From Winogradskyella costae (GTDB lineage Bacteria > Bacteroidota > Bacteroidia > Flavobacteriales > Flavobacteriaceae), in the NCBI RefSeq assembly GCF_013403865.1, contig NZ_JABFDK010000012.1:1-64000 (forward strand): DNA of 64,000 nucleotides, given 5' to 3'. The position numbers were made by a program, and so were the translations under genes. Every line of letters starts with the position of its first letter. The stretch's first letter is position 1. The notes under the pieces were generated by a model. The model was not told where the DNA came from. It was given only the letters and a program-made list of their open reading frames with translations, and made no database searches. Positions 27,315 to 36,067 of this stretch are shown piece by piece.

Positions 27315-29030
27315 CTACCACGTTGCTAAAGCAGTTCTTACCCAAGTATCAGTAGCTGTACATACGTAAATATGTGTCGCAGTCACTCTTATTTCACCTT
27401 CAACTCCAGTATCATTAGCACTAGCAGGTGCTGTATTTAATGCAGATAGCTTATATTGAGTAGCCTCAGTTGTACCTTCAACCTCAAGAGCATGTGTTGT
27501 TGCTATTTTGGCAATACCCACTCTATCATTGGTAAAATCTCCATAAATCAATGGAATTGCACTATCTTCATTTTGAATTAATAATGTATTACTAACCGAA
27601 GCAAAAGCGGCATCATGTCCTGCTGAATCACCAATAAAAACGTTAGAATTTCCAGATGTAAAACGACCAGTGTCTTTTCCGATAAACACATTATTATTTC
27701 CATCTAATTCATAGCCAGCAAACCGACCAATAAGTACATTCTCTGTTCCGGCTAATGCGCTACCAGCTCTTTGACCGATAATAACATTACCCGCTCCTGA
27801 AGACGAATCTCCTGCAAATGAACCGAAGGCAGTATTATTACCAGATGTGTTAGCACTAAGTGCATTATGACCAAACGCGGAACTGTTATTAGAAGTAACA
27901 ACATTATTGAGTGCCTTGTATCCCACAGCTGTGTTACGTACACCACTTGTATTTTTGTGTAAAGCATGATAACCAACTGCAGTCAAAGAATCTGCTGTAT
28001 TAGATCTAAGCGCACCATGACCAAATGCAGAATTTCTACTTCCACTAACGTTCTCATTAAGCGCCTCGTAACCAACTGCTGTATTAGATGTTCCAGCTTC
28101 ATTTTTAAATAAAGCATGATAACCAACAGCAGTCAGAGAATCTACTGTGGCTTTAGTTAAAGCTTCTGTACCAACTGCGGTATTTCCAGCTCCAGTTGTG
28201 TTATCGCGTAAAGCTAAATTACCTATCGCAACATTATCGTTACCGGTATTAGTATACAAAGCCTGCGTGCCAACTGCCGTATTATTATTTCCTGAGTCAT
28301 TAGAAAACAAAGAGGATTCACCTACGGCCACATTGCTAGCTCCAGTTGTATTGGTAGTTAATGCTTGTGTTCCCATTGCAGTATTAAAAAATGCAGTCGT
28401 ATTTCCTTCTAAAGCTCCCCTTCCAAAAGCAGAATTTCTTCGTCCTGTGGAATTTGTTGTTAGGGCTTTAAATCCGAAAGCAGAGTTATTTATACCTGTA
28501 CTTAATTTCAAAGCTTCATATCCAAACGCAGAATTAGCATCACCATCTACATTTGTCATTAATGCGTTAAAACCAACGCCAACATTTTGATTGTTATCAG
28601 CATCATCATTTAATCCTGCATCTATACCAATAAAAATAGAAGAACCATCATTAGTGCCATCTACATCAGATTTTGCATCAGAAAGATCGTTTAGTTTTTC
28701 AATACTCGAAAAACGAATCCAACTTGTTGTTGCTTGATCCCAGTAATAAAAACCTTTAGAATTTAAACCAACCGTAGTGGTTAGGTAAACAAGCATTGCA
28801 TCTTGCGCAGCAGTAGGATCTGTTGCAGGGAAGGTATCTATTCTAGGAATTAAGATGCCATCTTCATTTGAAGGTGTTGCTTGACTAGATGCTGTAATAT
28901 CTAACGTGGCTTTCGGATCTGTGTTTCCAATACCAACTTGTGCGTAAGAAAAAGAGAACATGAATAAGATAGTATAGAATATGATTTTTTTACGACGTAC
29001 GTCTCTAACTGTAACTAATTTATTTTTCAT
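27315..29030 (-). CDS. Exported beta-roll repeat protein
   Basis: A 571-residue surface or secreted protein. A signal sequence ends at SYA (residue 30) and is followed by QVGIGNTDPKATLDI, a start typical of large flavobacterial surface proteins. Residues about 149-467 are some 20 tandem units of 16-17 residues with the core [NS][TS]A[VF]Gxx[AS]L and variants NVFIG, as in left-handed beta-roll heads of trimeric adhesins or phage-tail-like fibres. The C-terminal part ends with a VEGEIRVTATHIYVCTATDTW segment seen in fibre-like proteins. No T9SS sorting domain is present. It is probably an adhesin or a structural matrix protein. It is 70 bases downstream of the TIM-barrel gene. Confidence 0.8.
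   Translation of the reverse strand: MKNKLVTVRDVRRKKIIFYTILFMFSFSYAQVGIGNTDPKATLDITASSQATPSNEDGILIPRIDTFPATDPTAAQDAMLVYLTTTVGLNSKGFYYWDQATTSWIRFSSIEKLNDLSDAKSDVDGTNDGSSIFIGIDAGLNDDADNNQNVGVGFNALMTNVDGDANSAFGYEALKLSTGINNSAFGFKALTTNSTGRRNSAFGRGALEGNTTAFFNTAMGTQALTTNTTGASNVAVGESSLFSNDSGNNNTAVGTQALYTNTGNDNVAIGNLALRDNTTGAGNTAVGTEALTKATVDSLTAVGYHALFKNEAGTSNTAVGYEALNENVSGSRNSAFGHGALRSNTADSLTAVGYHALHKNTSGVRNTAVGYKALNNVVTSNNSSAFGHNALSANTSGNNTAFGSFAGDSSSGAGNVIIGQRAGSALAGTENVLIGRFAGYELDGNNNVFIGKDTGRFTSGNSNVFIGDSAGHDAAFASVSNTLLIQNEDSAIPLIYGDFTNDRVGIAKIATTHALEVEGTTEATQYKLSALNTAPASANDTGVEGEIRVTATHIYVCTATDTWVRTALATW
27630..28586 (-). repeat. Coding tandem repeat, period about 50 bases
   Basis: About 20 imperfect units of roughly 48-51 bases, each coding for a 16-17-residue beta-roll turn in the overlying gene. 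The units diverge in sequence but keep frame and spacing. It is a protein repeat and not a CRISPR array: there are no constant repeats with unique spacers. Confidence 0.8.
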
Positions 29031-29100
29031 AATATGAGGGAGGTTTATACTTTTTTAAAATTAATGTTCTTTTAGATTAGGCAATAGCAGAAATGATTTT

Positions 29101-31026
29101 TTATTGTTTTATGAATTTAAATACTTGAATCTCATTAGTTTCTGAGTAGGCTTTTAGAAAATAGACTCCTTCTATTAATTTTGAAACGTTAAAGGTCGCT
29201 TGATTTTTATGAAATTCTAAAACTTTTTCACCGGTAATATTGTAAATAATTGCAGAACCAATTTCTTTTGATAATCTAAAGTTTTGCTGTACAGGATTAG
29301 GAAATAAAACAAGTGTATTAAAGTCCTCATTAGAATCGATACTTAAGGTCTCACCGACTAAATAAGCCCCTTCAGGTCTAACATAGGGTTCGTAGTCTGG
29401 TTTTGGTGACAGTAACATTCTGTCGTTTATGGTTTGCATTATAGCCATTTCATCGTCAGAAATAAAACCATCTGCAATAGTGGTACTCCATGTCATAGTT
29501 GCACCAGCATCCGTAAAGGTTCTCACAAAGCGGTAGGCTTGTTCAGTTCCAAAAACTAAATCGGCGCTAGATACACTCCATTGCTGTCTGATAGGTGTAA
29601 AATAGTGTTTTAATGCTAACTTACGACCATCATAAGAAGACCAAGGATTTTCAGTAATTAAAGGAAAAGAAAACTCTTCATAAGCCCAAGAGTTGGGTGG
29701 TGCACCTTGAGCTAAAGGAGTAGGGTGGCCAGCTGTAAAATCCATATAAGGGTCGTTAGCTTCTAAGAAGAATACTCTATAATTTCTAGGGTCCTCATCA
29801 TCAATTGCGTCTGAATCTACGTAGATCTGAGCTCCATCCTCATCCAATACATAAGACTTGGTAATATTGGTGGCGATAGCCGCATTTGGGTCTACTTCTC
29901 TAATCATGGAGATAAAAGCATTTAAGTCTCCCGGTAAATTAGATACATTATCTACCCAATAGCCATCAACTAAATCGTTAAATCGTTCAAAAAAACCTCT
30001 AGCTAAAGTTCTCCAAGCCAAACCTTCATCTCCACCAAAACTAGTATTGTAATAGTTTTCCCATCCTGTAATAATTCCAGCTTCGGTGGCATCAACATTC
30101 CCTTGAATAACTGCAGGTCCTGCTCCATTAACATATAAAATGACTTTTTTTCCAGCATTTCTAAAAACGTCAATAACATCGAGAATAATCTGCTCATTTT
30201 CTATAGACGGCACCATTCCTGGATGAATTTCATTAGCAATATCTACATAAGGGTTGTCTCTTAACGTATAAAAATAGCCATGTGCTGGGTGCGTAAAGTT
30301 TGTAATGACATGCCCAACGGCAGGTAAATTGTCTACAATTTCTTGTGCGCCAGCAACCCAATCATCTCCACTATCATTATCTAATCGAATACCACCGTGA
30401 ACATTAAATCTTACCCCCCACGAACCAGATAAAAATGTAGCAAGGGGTATTGTTTGTTCAGAATATCCAGAGATAGTATCAATATAATAGGTTGATGTTA
30501 ATCCGCTAGTATCTGCAGAAGCAAATACAATCATTATTTGATCGTAACCTCCAGCAGTTAAAACATCGGAAGGAATTGTTTCTTGATCAAAATCGTAAGA
30601 AAAAGACTCCCAAGCTCCCCCTACAGAAAAATTTGCTTGTATGTATAGATTGCTTGAACCTCCAATAGTTGAGTTTTTTAAAAACAATCGGATTCTACTA
30701 TTTGTGGTGTTCAAATCAGAAGTTTGTATGGATGTGTATGCTTTTAACGCTATCGTATATGAGGACAAATTTGTTATAGGTACTGATAAATCAAAAATAA
30801 TTCTTGAATTTTCTTGCCCATTTCTTTCGAATTTAGAAACAGTTGCATTTGAGTTTATGCCATTGGTCTCAGGGTTTGTTTCATCTATAGTAAAAAGTCC
30901 TTGTTGCGTGTTAGAAAACTGGATGTTATTTGTTTGACTTGAATTTTCGTACCAAACTTGCTGTGCTGCAACTGGAGTTAAGCTGAAAAATATAAATAAA
31001 ATTATTATTTTAATTTTGTTAATCAT
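29101..31026 (-). CDS. T9SS-exported TIM-barrel glycosidase candidate with module A
   Basis: A 641-residue secreted protein. The signal peptide ends near residue 21 (VAA). Residues about 22-188 form a beta-sandwich-like module (module A), and about 195-550 a TIM-barrel-like region with KKVILYVNG, LVDGYWVDN (Asp359 at the end of a predicted strand) and GAPPNSWAYEEFSFP. A T9SS type A sorting domain (about 570-641, LFPNPVQQNF) ends the chain. The DGYWVD strand resembles the nucleophile strand of GH29/GH107-like retaining enzymes, but family membership is not established. A paralogue lies at 42308-44260. The natural hypothesis is an enzyme on a sulfated fucan. I do not recognise a named family. 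Confidence 0.7.
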   Translation of the reverse strand: MINKIKIIILFIFFSLTPVAAQQVWYENSSQTNNIQFSNTQQGLFTIDETNPETNGINSNATVSKFERNGQENSRIIFDLSVPITNLSSYTIALKAYTSIQTSDLNTTNSRIRLFLKNSTIGGSSNLYIQANFSVGGAWESFSYDFDQETIPSDVLTAGGYDQIMIVFASADTSGLTSTYYIDTISGYSEQTIPLATFLSGSWGVRFNVHGGIRLDNDSGDDWVAGAQEIVDNLPAVGHVITNFTHPAHGYFYTLRDNPYVDIANEIHPGMVPSIENEQIILDVIDVFRNAGKKVILYVNGAGPAVIQGNVDATEAGIITGWENYYNTSFGGDEGLAWRTLARGFFERFNDLVDGYWVDNVSNLPGDLNAFISMIREVDPNAAIATNITKSYVLDEDGAQIYVDSDAIDDEDPRNYRVFFLEANDPYMDFTAGHPTPLAQGAPPNSWAYEEFSFPLITENPWSSYDGRKLALKHYFTPIRQQWSVSSADLVFGTEQAYRFVRTFTDAGATMTWSTTIADGFISDDEMAIMQTINDRMLLSPKPDYEPYVRPEGAYLVGETLSIDSNEDFNTLVLFPNPVQQNFRLSKEIGSAIIYNITGEKVLEFHKNQATFNVSKLIEGVYFLKAYSETNEIQVFKFIKQ

Positions 31027-31350
31027 GCTTTTTAATTTTTTATAAAGGTAATGGACAGGCTATTAATGTGGTTTCTCTAATCAGTCAGCTTCTTACTGTA
31101 ATCCTTCACAATAATTTATTTAGAAATATCTGGGAATAAGATTGTTATAGCTTTATTGTTTTGTTGGTTTGGAAAGATGTTGTTAGTAATCTGTACATCC
31201 AATTGTAATAAAAATGATAAATTGGTGGATTAAAGCAAGGTTTTAAGTAATATAAGTAACACTATTACGGTATCATTTTGTTATTTCGCTGAAGTCAATA
31301 AAATGTCAATAACGCTTTTAAGAGCAAAGAAATAATTCAATAACCCTGAG
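31027..31350. other. Divergent intergenic region
   Basis: This 324-base AT-rich gap separates the divergent TIM-barrel (reverse) and sulfatase (forward) genes and must hold promoters for both. No clear TTG/TAnnTTTG pair was found on either strand, which may mean dependence on an activator such as the HTCS. Confidence 0.4.
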
Positions 31351-33264
31351 ATGAAATATAAAGCTTATATCAAATGTATTATTGTTGGAATTTTATGTTT
31401 TAGCTGTAATGCACAAAATTCAAAAGTAACTCATCAAAATACTCAGAGCACCGATAGACCAGAACCCAATGTTCTACTCTTACTTACGGATGATTTAGGA
31501 TGGCAAGACGTAAAGGTGTACGATATAGATGAACCATCTCCATACGAAACACCAAACTTAGATGCCTTAGCAAAAAAAGGAGTTCAGTTTTGGCAGGCGT
31601 ATTCTCCAGCGCCTACTTGTGCACCCAGTCGATGTGCCATAATGAGTGGAAACCATCCGGCAAGAGCTCAAAAGACACATGTGGTTGGTGGAGCACCTCC
31701 TACGGTTTATGCTAGTAAAGAGACGCAGCGTATTATGGATCCTTGGTATAGCGGACGTATGCCAGAAAACGAAATGACATTAGCGAGAGTATTGCAAGAA
31801 AAAGGTTATACTACAGGCCATACAGGGAAATGGCATATGGCTATTAACCACTTTGCATTTCCGCAACCTACAGATCAAGGCTTTGATGTTTCTACCGCCG
31901 ATCGTGGTGCAACAGTTCCGCAAAAACCACACCGATTAACCGACTTTGCAACGACTGATGCTTCCGATCCTTACCGATTAGATGAGAATGGGTTTCCTTA
32001 CCATCAAAACAGTCAGGATGCCTTAAATTTCTTAAAAGAAAATAAACAAGATCCTTTTTTCTTATATTATGCTACGTTTCTTGTGCATGCTCCAATTCAC
32101 ACGAGAAGTAAAGCACTTTTAGAGAAGTATTGTGAAAAATTAGGGGTGCCTTTTCCAACAGACCCCAATCATTGGGAGGTAGAAGGGCAGAACAATCCTT
32201 ATTATGCGGCCATGGTAGAAATGTTAGATTATTATGTAGGACAAGTTTTTGATTATTTAGAAACTACCGATGATCCACGCTGGCCAGGTCATAAACTAAG
32301 TGAAAACACTTATATCATTTTTACTTCAGATAATGGGGGTATGGAAAATGCTCACGGGGATATAGTGACCGATAATTATCCATTAGACAAAGGAAAAATA
32401 AACGCTAAAGAAGGGGGAACAAGAGTCCCTTTATTGATTTCGGGTCCAGGCATTAAAAAAGGAGTAGAATCTGATGTTGTTGTAAACGGACTTGATTTTT
32501 ACCCAACAATCCTATCCTTATTAGGAATTGAGAAACCAAAAGACAAACATTTGGATGGTGCAGATTTATCGACGTTGTTATTAAAAGATCCTACCGATTC
32601 TAAATTGGTACTTGATAAAAACGGCAATGAAAGAACGACGATGATGTGGCATTTCCCACATGCTTCATACCAAAGTACGTTGCGAGTCGGTGATTATAAA
32701 TTCATTAGAAATTATGATTACAAAAACAATCCTAGAACACCAGAATTTGAGTTATACAAATTATATACCACCAACAATGGAGTCGCAGAACGTGTAGATA
32801 TTGAGGAGGTAAATAATTTAGCGATGTCTAATCCTGAGAAAGCAAAGGAAATGAATGCGCAATTGACTTCTGTTTTAACAGAAATGAACGCCAGTTATCC
32901 GTCTTATAATCCACTTTACAAAAGTGAAATGGAGCATAAAGAAACTGTTCCTACGGTGTTATTTACGTCAAAAGACCATAATCAAGTCACTTTTAAATAC
33001 AAAGACAATGGTGCAAAGGTGGTAAAGGCTGATTTAATTTATACCACCAATGGAGGACATAGTTACGAAGAGTGGTTTAAAACCGATGCTAAAATAAATA
33101 CGGATGGTACCATAACAGCTAATCTACCTAAGGGCACTACACATTATATTATTAATGTAATTGATGCGAATAATTTCTTAGTTAGTTATCCTGAAATGCC
33201 TACGATTAAATCTCTAAAAGAGGAGAAAAAGAAATATTCGAACTATGCTTTAAGTAGCAAATAA
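31351..33264 (+). CDS. S1-type sulfatase, lipoprotein
   Basis: A 637-residue formylglycine-dependent sulfatase. A lipoprotein signal (lipobox around FSC, Cys19) anchors it to a membrane, most likely at the cell surface or periplasm. Metal-binding Asp pair is at 47-48 (TDDLGWQD), the CAPSR motif gives FGly at Cys90, and KWHMA, FTSDNGG and LDKGKINAKEGGTRVPL complete the active site. The C-terminal domain ends with TTHYIINVIDANNFLVSYP, shared with the sulfatases at 39292 and 44635. It would remove sulfate esters from the target glycan. Subfamily number and regiospecificity cannot be assigned by eye. Confidence 0.92.
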   Translation: MKYKAYIKCIIVGILCFSCNAQNSKVTHQNTQSTDRPEPNVLLLLTDDLGWQDVKVYDIDEPSPYETPNLDALAKKGVQFWQAYSPAPTCAPSRCAIMSGNHPARAQKTHVVGGAPPTVYASKETQRIMDPWYSGRMPENEMTLARVLQEKGYTTGHTGKWHMAINHFAFPQPTDQGFDVSTADRGATVPQKPHRLTDFATTDASDPYRLDENGFPYHQNSQDALNFLKENKQDPFFLYYATFLVHAPIHTRSKALLEKYCEKLGVPFPTDPNHWEVEGQNNPYYAAMVEMLDYYVGQVFDYLETTDDPRWPGHKLSENTYIIFTSDNGGMENAHGDIVTDNYPLDKGKINAKEGGTRVPLLISGPGIKKGVESDVVVNGLDFYPTILSLLGIEKPKDKHLDGADLSTLLLKDPTDSKLVLDKNGNERTTMMWHFPHASYQSTLRVGDYKFIRNYDYKNNPRTPEFELYKLYTTNNGVAERVDIEEVNNLAMSNPEKAKEMNAQLTSVLTEMNASYPSYNPLYKSEMEHKETVPTVLFTSKDHNQVTFKYKDNGAKVVKADLIYTTNGGHSYEEWFKTDAKINTDGTITANLPKGTTHYIINVIDANNFLVSYPEMPTIKSLKEEKKKYSNYALSSK

Positions 33265-33443
33265 TTAAGTTTGCTATTAAGTTGGTAACAGTTATCTTTA
33301 ACTAGAAAAAAAATATAAACCATTGTTTTTTAGGTGTTTTTAATTTTTACGCAGGAAATGAGCATACTTTTGGGTTAATTTAGCAAAGAAAAATAAAATA
33401 ATATAACTAATTTTGACTAACTAATTTTAAAACCATATATATT

Positions 33444-34211
33444 ATGAAAAAACAATTACTTTTTACAGCAATTTTGCTTTTGGCTACAGGTCTTACATTT
33501 GGGCAAGCAACAGTGCTTGATCCATTGGATCCTGAAACACAGCAGATCAATATAGCAAGTACAGATTATTCTCAAACTGGAGGACCTTTTGCACCAAACG
33601 GAAATGGTGCCCATCTTAATGCAACTATACCAGAAGTTCTTGATGGATCTATTAGTTTTGATGTAGTTTCTTCTGGAGCAGATTTCGAAACATCAATTGT
33701 TTTTCACGTAAGAAAATTATTTGGTAACTCTGGGAGTGTAACTATGACTGTTGATGGCACAACTGACGCACCAATTACTTTAGCTGCTGACGCTAGTGCA
33801 AGCAACATTAATGGCTTTGAGACATTTGATACGTTAACATTTTCCCAAAATGTTACTGTTACATCTGTTCCTAAAACGATAACATTGGATATTAATATTT
33901 TACAAGACCTTTCTAATAGCGCTAGAATTAGATTCTATTGGCTTAGATTTTCTAATGAATCTTTAAGTGTAGATGATTTTGAAACACAAGAGACAAGCGT
34001 TAAAGTTTATCCCAACCCTGTAAAAAACAGCTTTCAAATAGATGCTAATAACAGTATTGAGAGTGTAGAACTTTATAATATTGCGGGCCAATTATTAAAA
34101 ACATATAGCGAAGAAGCTAATTATGATATTAGTGATTTAGCAACAGGTATTTATATTGCAAATATTAAGACGGAATTAGGTTCTAAAACAATGAGAATTG
34201 TAAAAGAATAA
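33444..34211 (+). CDS. Small T9SS-exported protein with one module B
   Basis: A 255-residue secreted protein. The signal peptide (1-20, ending TFG) is followed by one beta-sandwich-like module (module B, about 25-180). A T9SS type A sorting domain (VKVYPNPVKNSF, about 185-255) ends it. No catalytic motif is seen. Module B also occurs in the 34531 protein and twice in the large sulfatase at 39292. It is a candidate glycan-binding surface protein of the degradation system. It forms a tandem pair with the next gene; the two share the first nine residues, an almost identical start-codon region and similar terminators. Confidence 0.75.
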   Translation: MKKQLLFTAILLLATGLTFGQATVLDPLDPETQQINIASTDYSQTGGPFAPNGNGAHLNATIPEVLDGSISFDVVSSGADFETSIVFHVRKLFGNSGSVTMTVDGTTDAPITLAADASASNINGFETFDTLTFSQNVTVTSVPKTITLDINILQDLSNSARIRFYWLRFSNESLSVDDFETQETSVKVYPNPVKNSFQIDANNSIESVELYNIAGQLLKTYSEEANYDISDLATGIYIANIKTELGSKTMRIVKE

Positions 34212-34264
34212 GAATTTCGTATTCAAGTTTTTAAAGCAACAAACGTTGTTGTTATAAATTGATT

Positions 34265-34306
34265 AAAAAGAGTTCCTTCGTTAAATTTAACGAAGGAACT
34301 TTTTTG
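34265..34306 (+). terminator. Intrinsic terminator
   Basis: AGTTCCTTCGTTAAA (34271-34285) is followed directly by its reverse complement (34286-34300) and then a run of six T. It closes the 33444 gene. Confidence 0.8.
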
Positions 34307-34530
34307 TTTTCCCGCAACGTCACAAAATATTGTTATCTCAGTTTTAATCACTAATTAATTTGTCAAACGCTTATGTTTTTGAAGATTCATTTTGTGAATA
34401 TCCCGACAGATTATACAATGAAATCATTATTTAACTATAATAGTTTTGAAAGAAAAGTTTTTGATTGAAATAAGCAAAGCAAAACCACCTTGCAGAACTA
34501 ACTTTGATGAACTGATTAAAACTACATATT

Positions 34531-35874
34531 ATGAAAAAACAATTACTTTTTATCATGTCCTTTATTTTTGCCAGCACTATGGCATTTGCACAAGCTATTA
34601 TAACAGTGGATGCAGCAGATCAAGATTTCACTATGATTTCACCTTTAGTAACTTCAGTTTCTACTGGTACGGCTGCAACTATTTCAGAAGCACCTGCTAC
34701 AGCAAATCGTACTCAAATAGTGGCTGATGAAGCTGGTTCTAACGATGTTGCTGGTACGTTTGACCTTGTTGCTCAAACGTCATCAGGTACTATTGACGGT
34801 ACTATTTCATTTGATTTTAGAAAAAAAGAAGGAAATACATTGGCTATAAAAATTACGGTTGGGTCTGAAACACCACAAACATTCACATATAGTGAAACTG
34901 ATGGTGGTACTGGTACATATCAAGTATTATCTGCTACTTATGCTGGAGTTGTTACATTTTCAACTACACCAACGCCTATTACATTTGAAATTACAGATTT
35001 AGATTTAGGAACTGCACCATCAGTTACTGCAGCCAGATTATATAAATTTAACGTTACTGATAAGAATGTACCTGAACCACCTTTGGATGCAGAAGCTGTT
35101 TTAGAAGCTGGAAATGAATGGTACCATAACTATAGCCCAGATACATTTAGCGTAACACTTAATGAGGTACTAGGCGGTGAGTTTTTAGAACAAGGATCAG
35201 CAGTAGCGACACCAACTACTACAGGGAACAGCAGTCCATTAGTTGCCAAATTTACAAAAGGAGAAGAAGTACACTCACAATTAAAGTTTCAATTACCGGC
35301 TGTAATTACTTCAGCAAATCAATCAGCTGCTATTTTTAAAATAAGAGCTTATGCACCATCAACCAATGTAGATGGCAGTTCTGGTAGAAGGTTAAGATTG
35401 TTTTTGAGAGATGGAATTGAAACAGTAGGCCAAAAGAACGTAACAATTGATGTTACTGTTTATGATCAATGGCAAGAATACACCTTTGATTTTACAGAAG
35501 TTACACTTGTAGAAGGTGTATCTTATAGTACTGTAAACCTATTAATAGATCAACCAGATGCTGAATTTCTCGCTACAGGAAATGTATATTATTTAGATGC
35601 TTTTCAAGGACCAGCTGGAGTTACATTATCTACAAATGAATTTGAATTAAATAGTGCTTCTATTAATGTTTATCCTAACCCTACAAAAAACAGTTTTCAA
35701 ATAGATTCTAATAATCGCATCGATAACGTAGAACTTTATAATATTACAGGCCAGTTAATAAAGACGTTTAGTGAAGTAACTAATTATGATATTAGTGATT
35801 TAGCAACAGGAATTTATATTGCTAACATTAAAACGCAATTTGGCTCTAAAACAATAAGAGTTGTGAAAAATTAA
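34531..35874 (+). CDS. T9SS-exported protein with modules B and A
   Basis: A 447-residue secreted protein. The signal peptide ends near residue 21 (AFA). Residues about 25-175 are a module B domain and about 180-370 a module A domain related to the N-terminal domains of the two TIM-barrel proteins (LRLFLRD, WQEYTFDF, VYYLDAFQG). A T9SS sorting domain occupies about 375-447. It has no enzyme domain, so it brings together only the two accessory modules of the locus, as a surface glycan-binding protein would. I do not recognise either module as a named family. Confidence 0.75.
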   Translation: MKKQLLFIMSFIFASTMAFAQAIITVDAADQDFTMISPLVTSVSTGTAATISEAPATANRTQIVADEAGSNDVAGTFDLVAQTSSGTIDGTISFDFRKKEGNTLAIKITVGSETPQTFTYSETDGGTGTYQVLSATYAGVVTFSTTPTPITFEITDLDLGTAPSVTAARLYKFNVTDKNVPEPPLDAEAVLEAGNEWYHNYSPDTFSVTLNEVLGGEFLEQGSAVATPTTTGNSSPLVAKFTKGEEVHSQLKFQLPAVITSANQSAAIFKIRAYAPSTNVDGSSGRRLRLFLRDGIETVGQKNVTIDVTVYDQWQEYTFDFTEVTLVEGVSYSTVNLLIDQPDAEFLATGNVYYLDAFQGPAGVTLSTNEFELNSASINVYPNPTKNSFQIDSNNRIDNVELYNITGQLIKTFSEVTNYDISDLATGIYIANIKTQFGSKTIRVVKN

Positions 35875-35902
35875 AGTATTTGATTAAATAGCAAATTAAA
35901 TC

Positions 35903-35943
35903 AAAAAAGAGTTCCTTAGTTATATTAACTATGGAACTTTTTT
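35903..35943 (+). terminator. Intrinsic terminator
   Basis: AGTTCCTTAGTTA and TAACTATGGAACT form a stem with one mismatch, followed by T residues. The core (AGTTCCTT) resembles the terminator after the preceding paralogous gene, suggesting the terminator was duplicated together with it. Confidence 0.75.
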
Positions 35944-36067
35944 ACTTTTCTACAACCTCTGCAAAGCATATTTATACTACTTGTTTTATAAAAACACATC
36001 TCGAAGGTAGGGCTTTAAAAAAACATAATAAGCACTCTAATTTGAGATCTAAGAGATTTAATTAGTA

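Noticed and set aside
27630..28586. Repeat of about 50-base period considered as a CRISPR array
   Set aside because: Units diverge throughout, keep reading frame and code for regular 16-17-residue turns; there are no constant repeats with unique spacers and no cas genes.
28147..28590. A 147-codon forward frame with repeats
   Set aside because: Antisense to the beta-roll repeat region; its periodicity only mirrors the real coding repeat.
34446..34727. A 93-codon forward frame
   Set aside because: Overlaps the signal peptide and first module of the 34531 gene in another frame and has no independent support.
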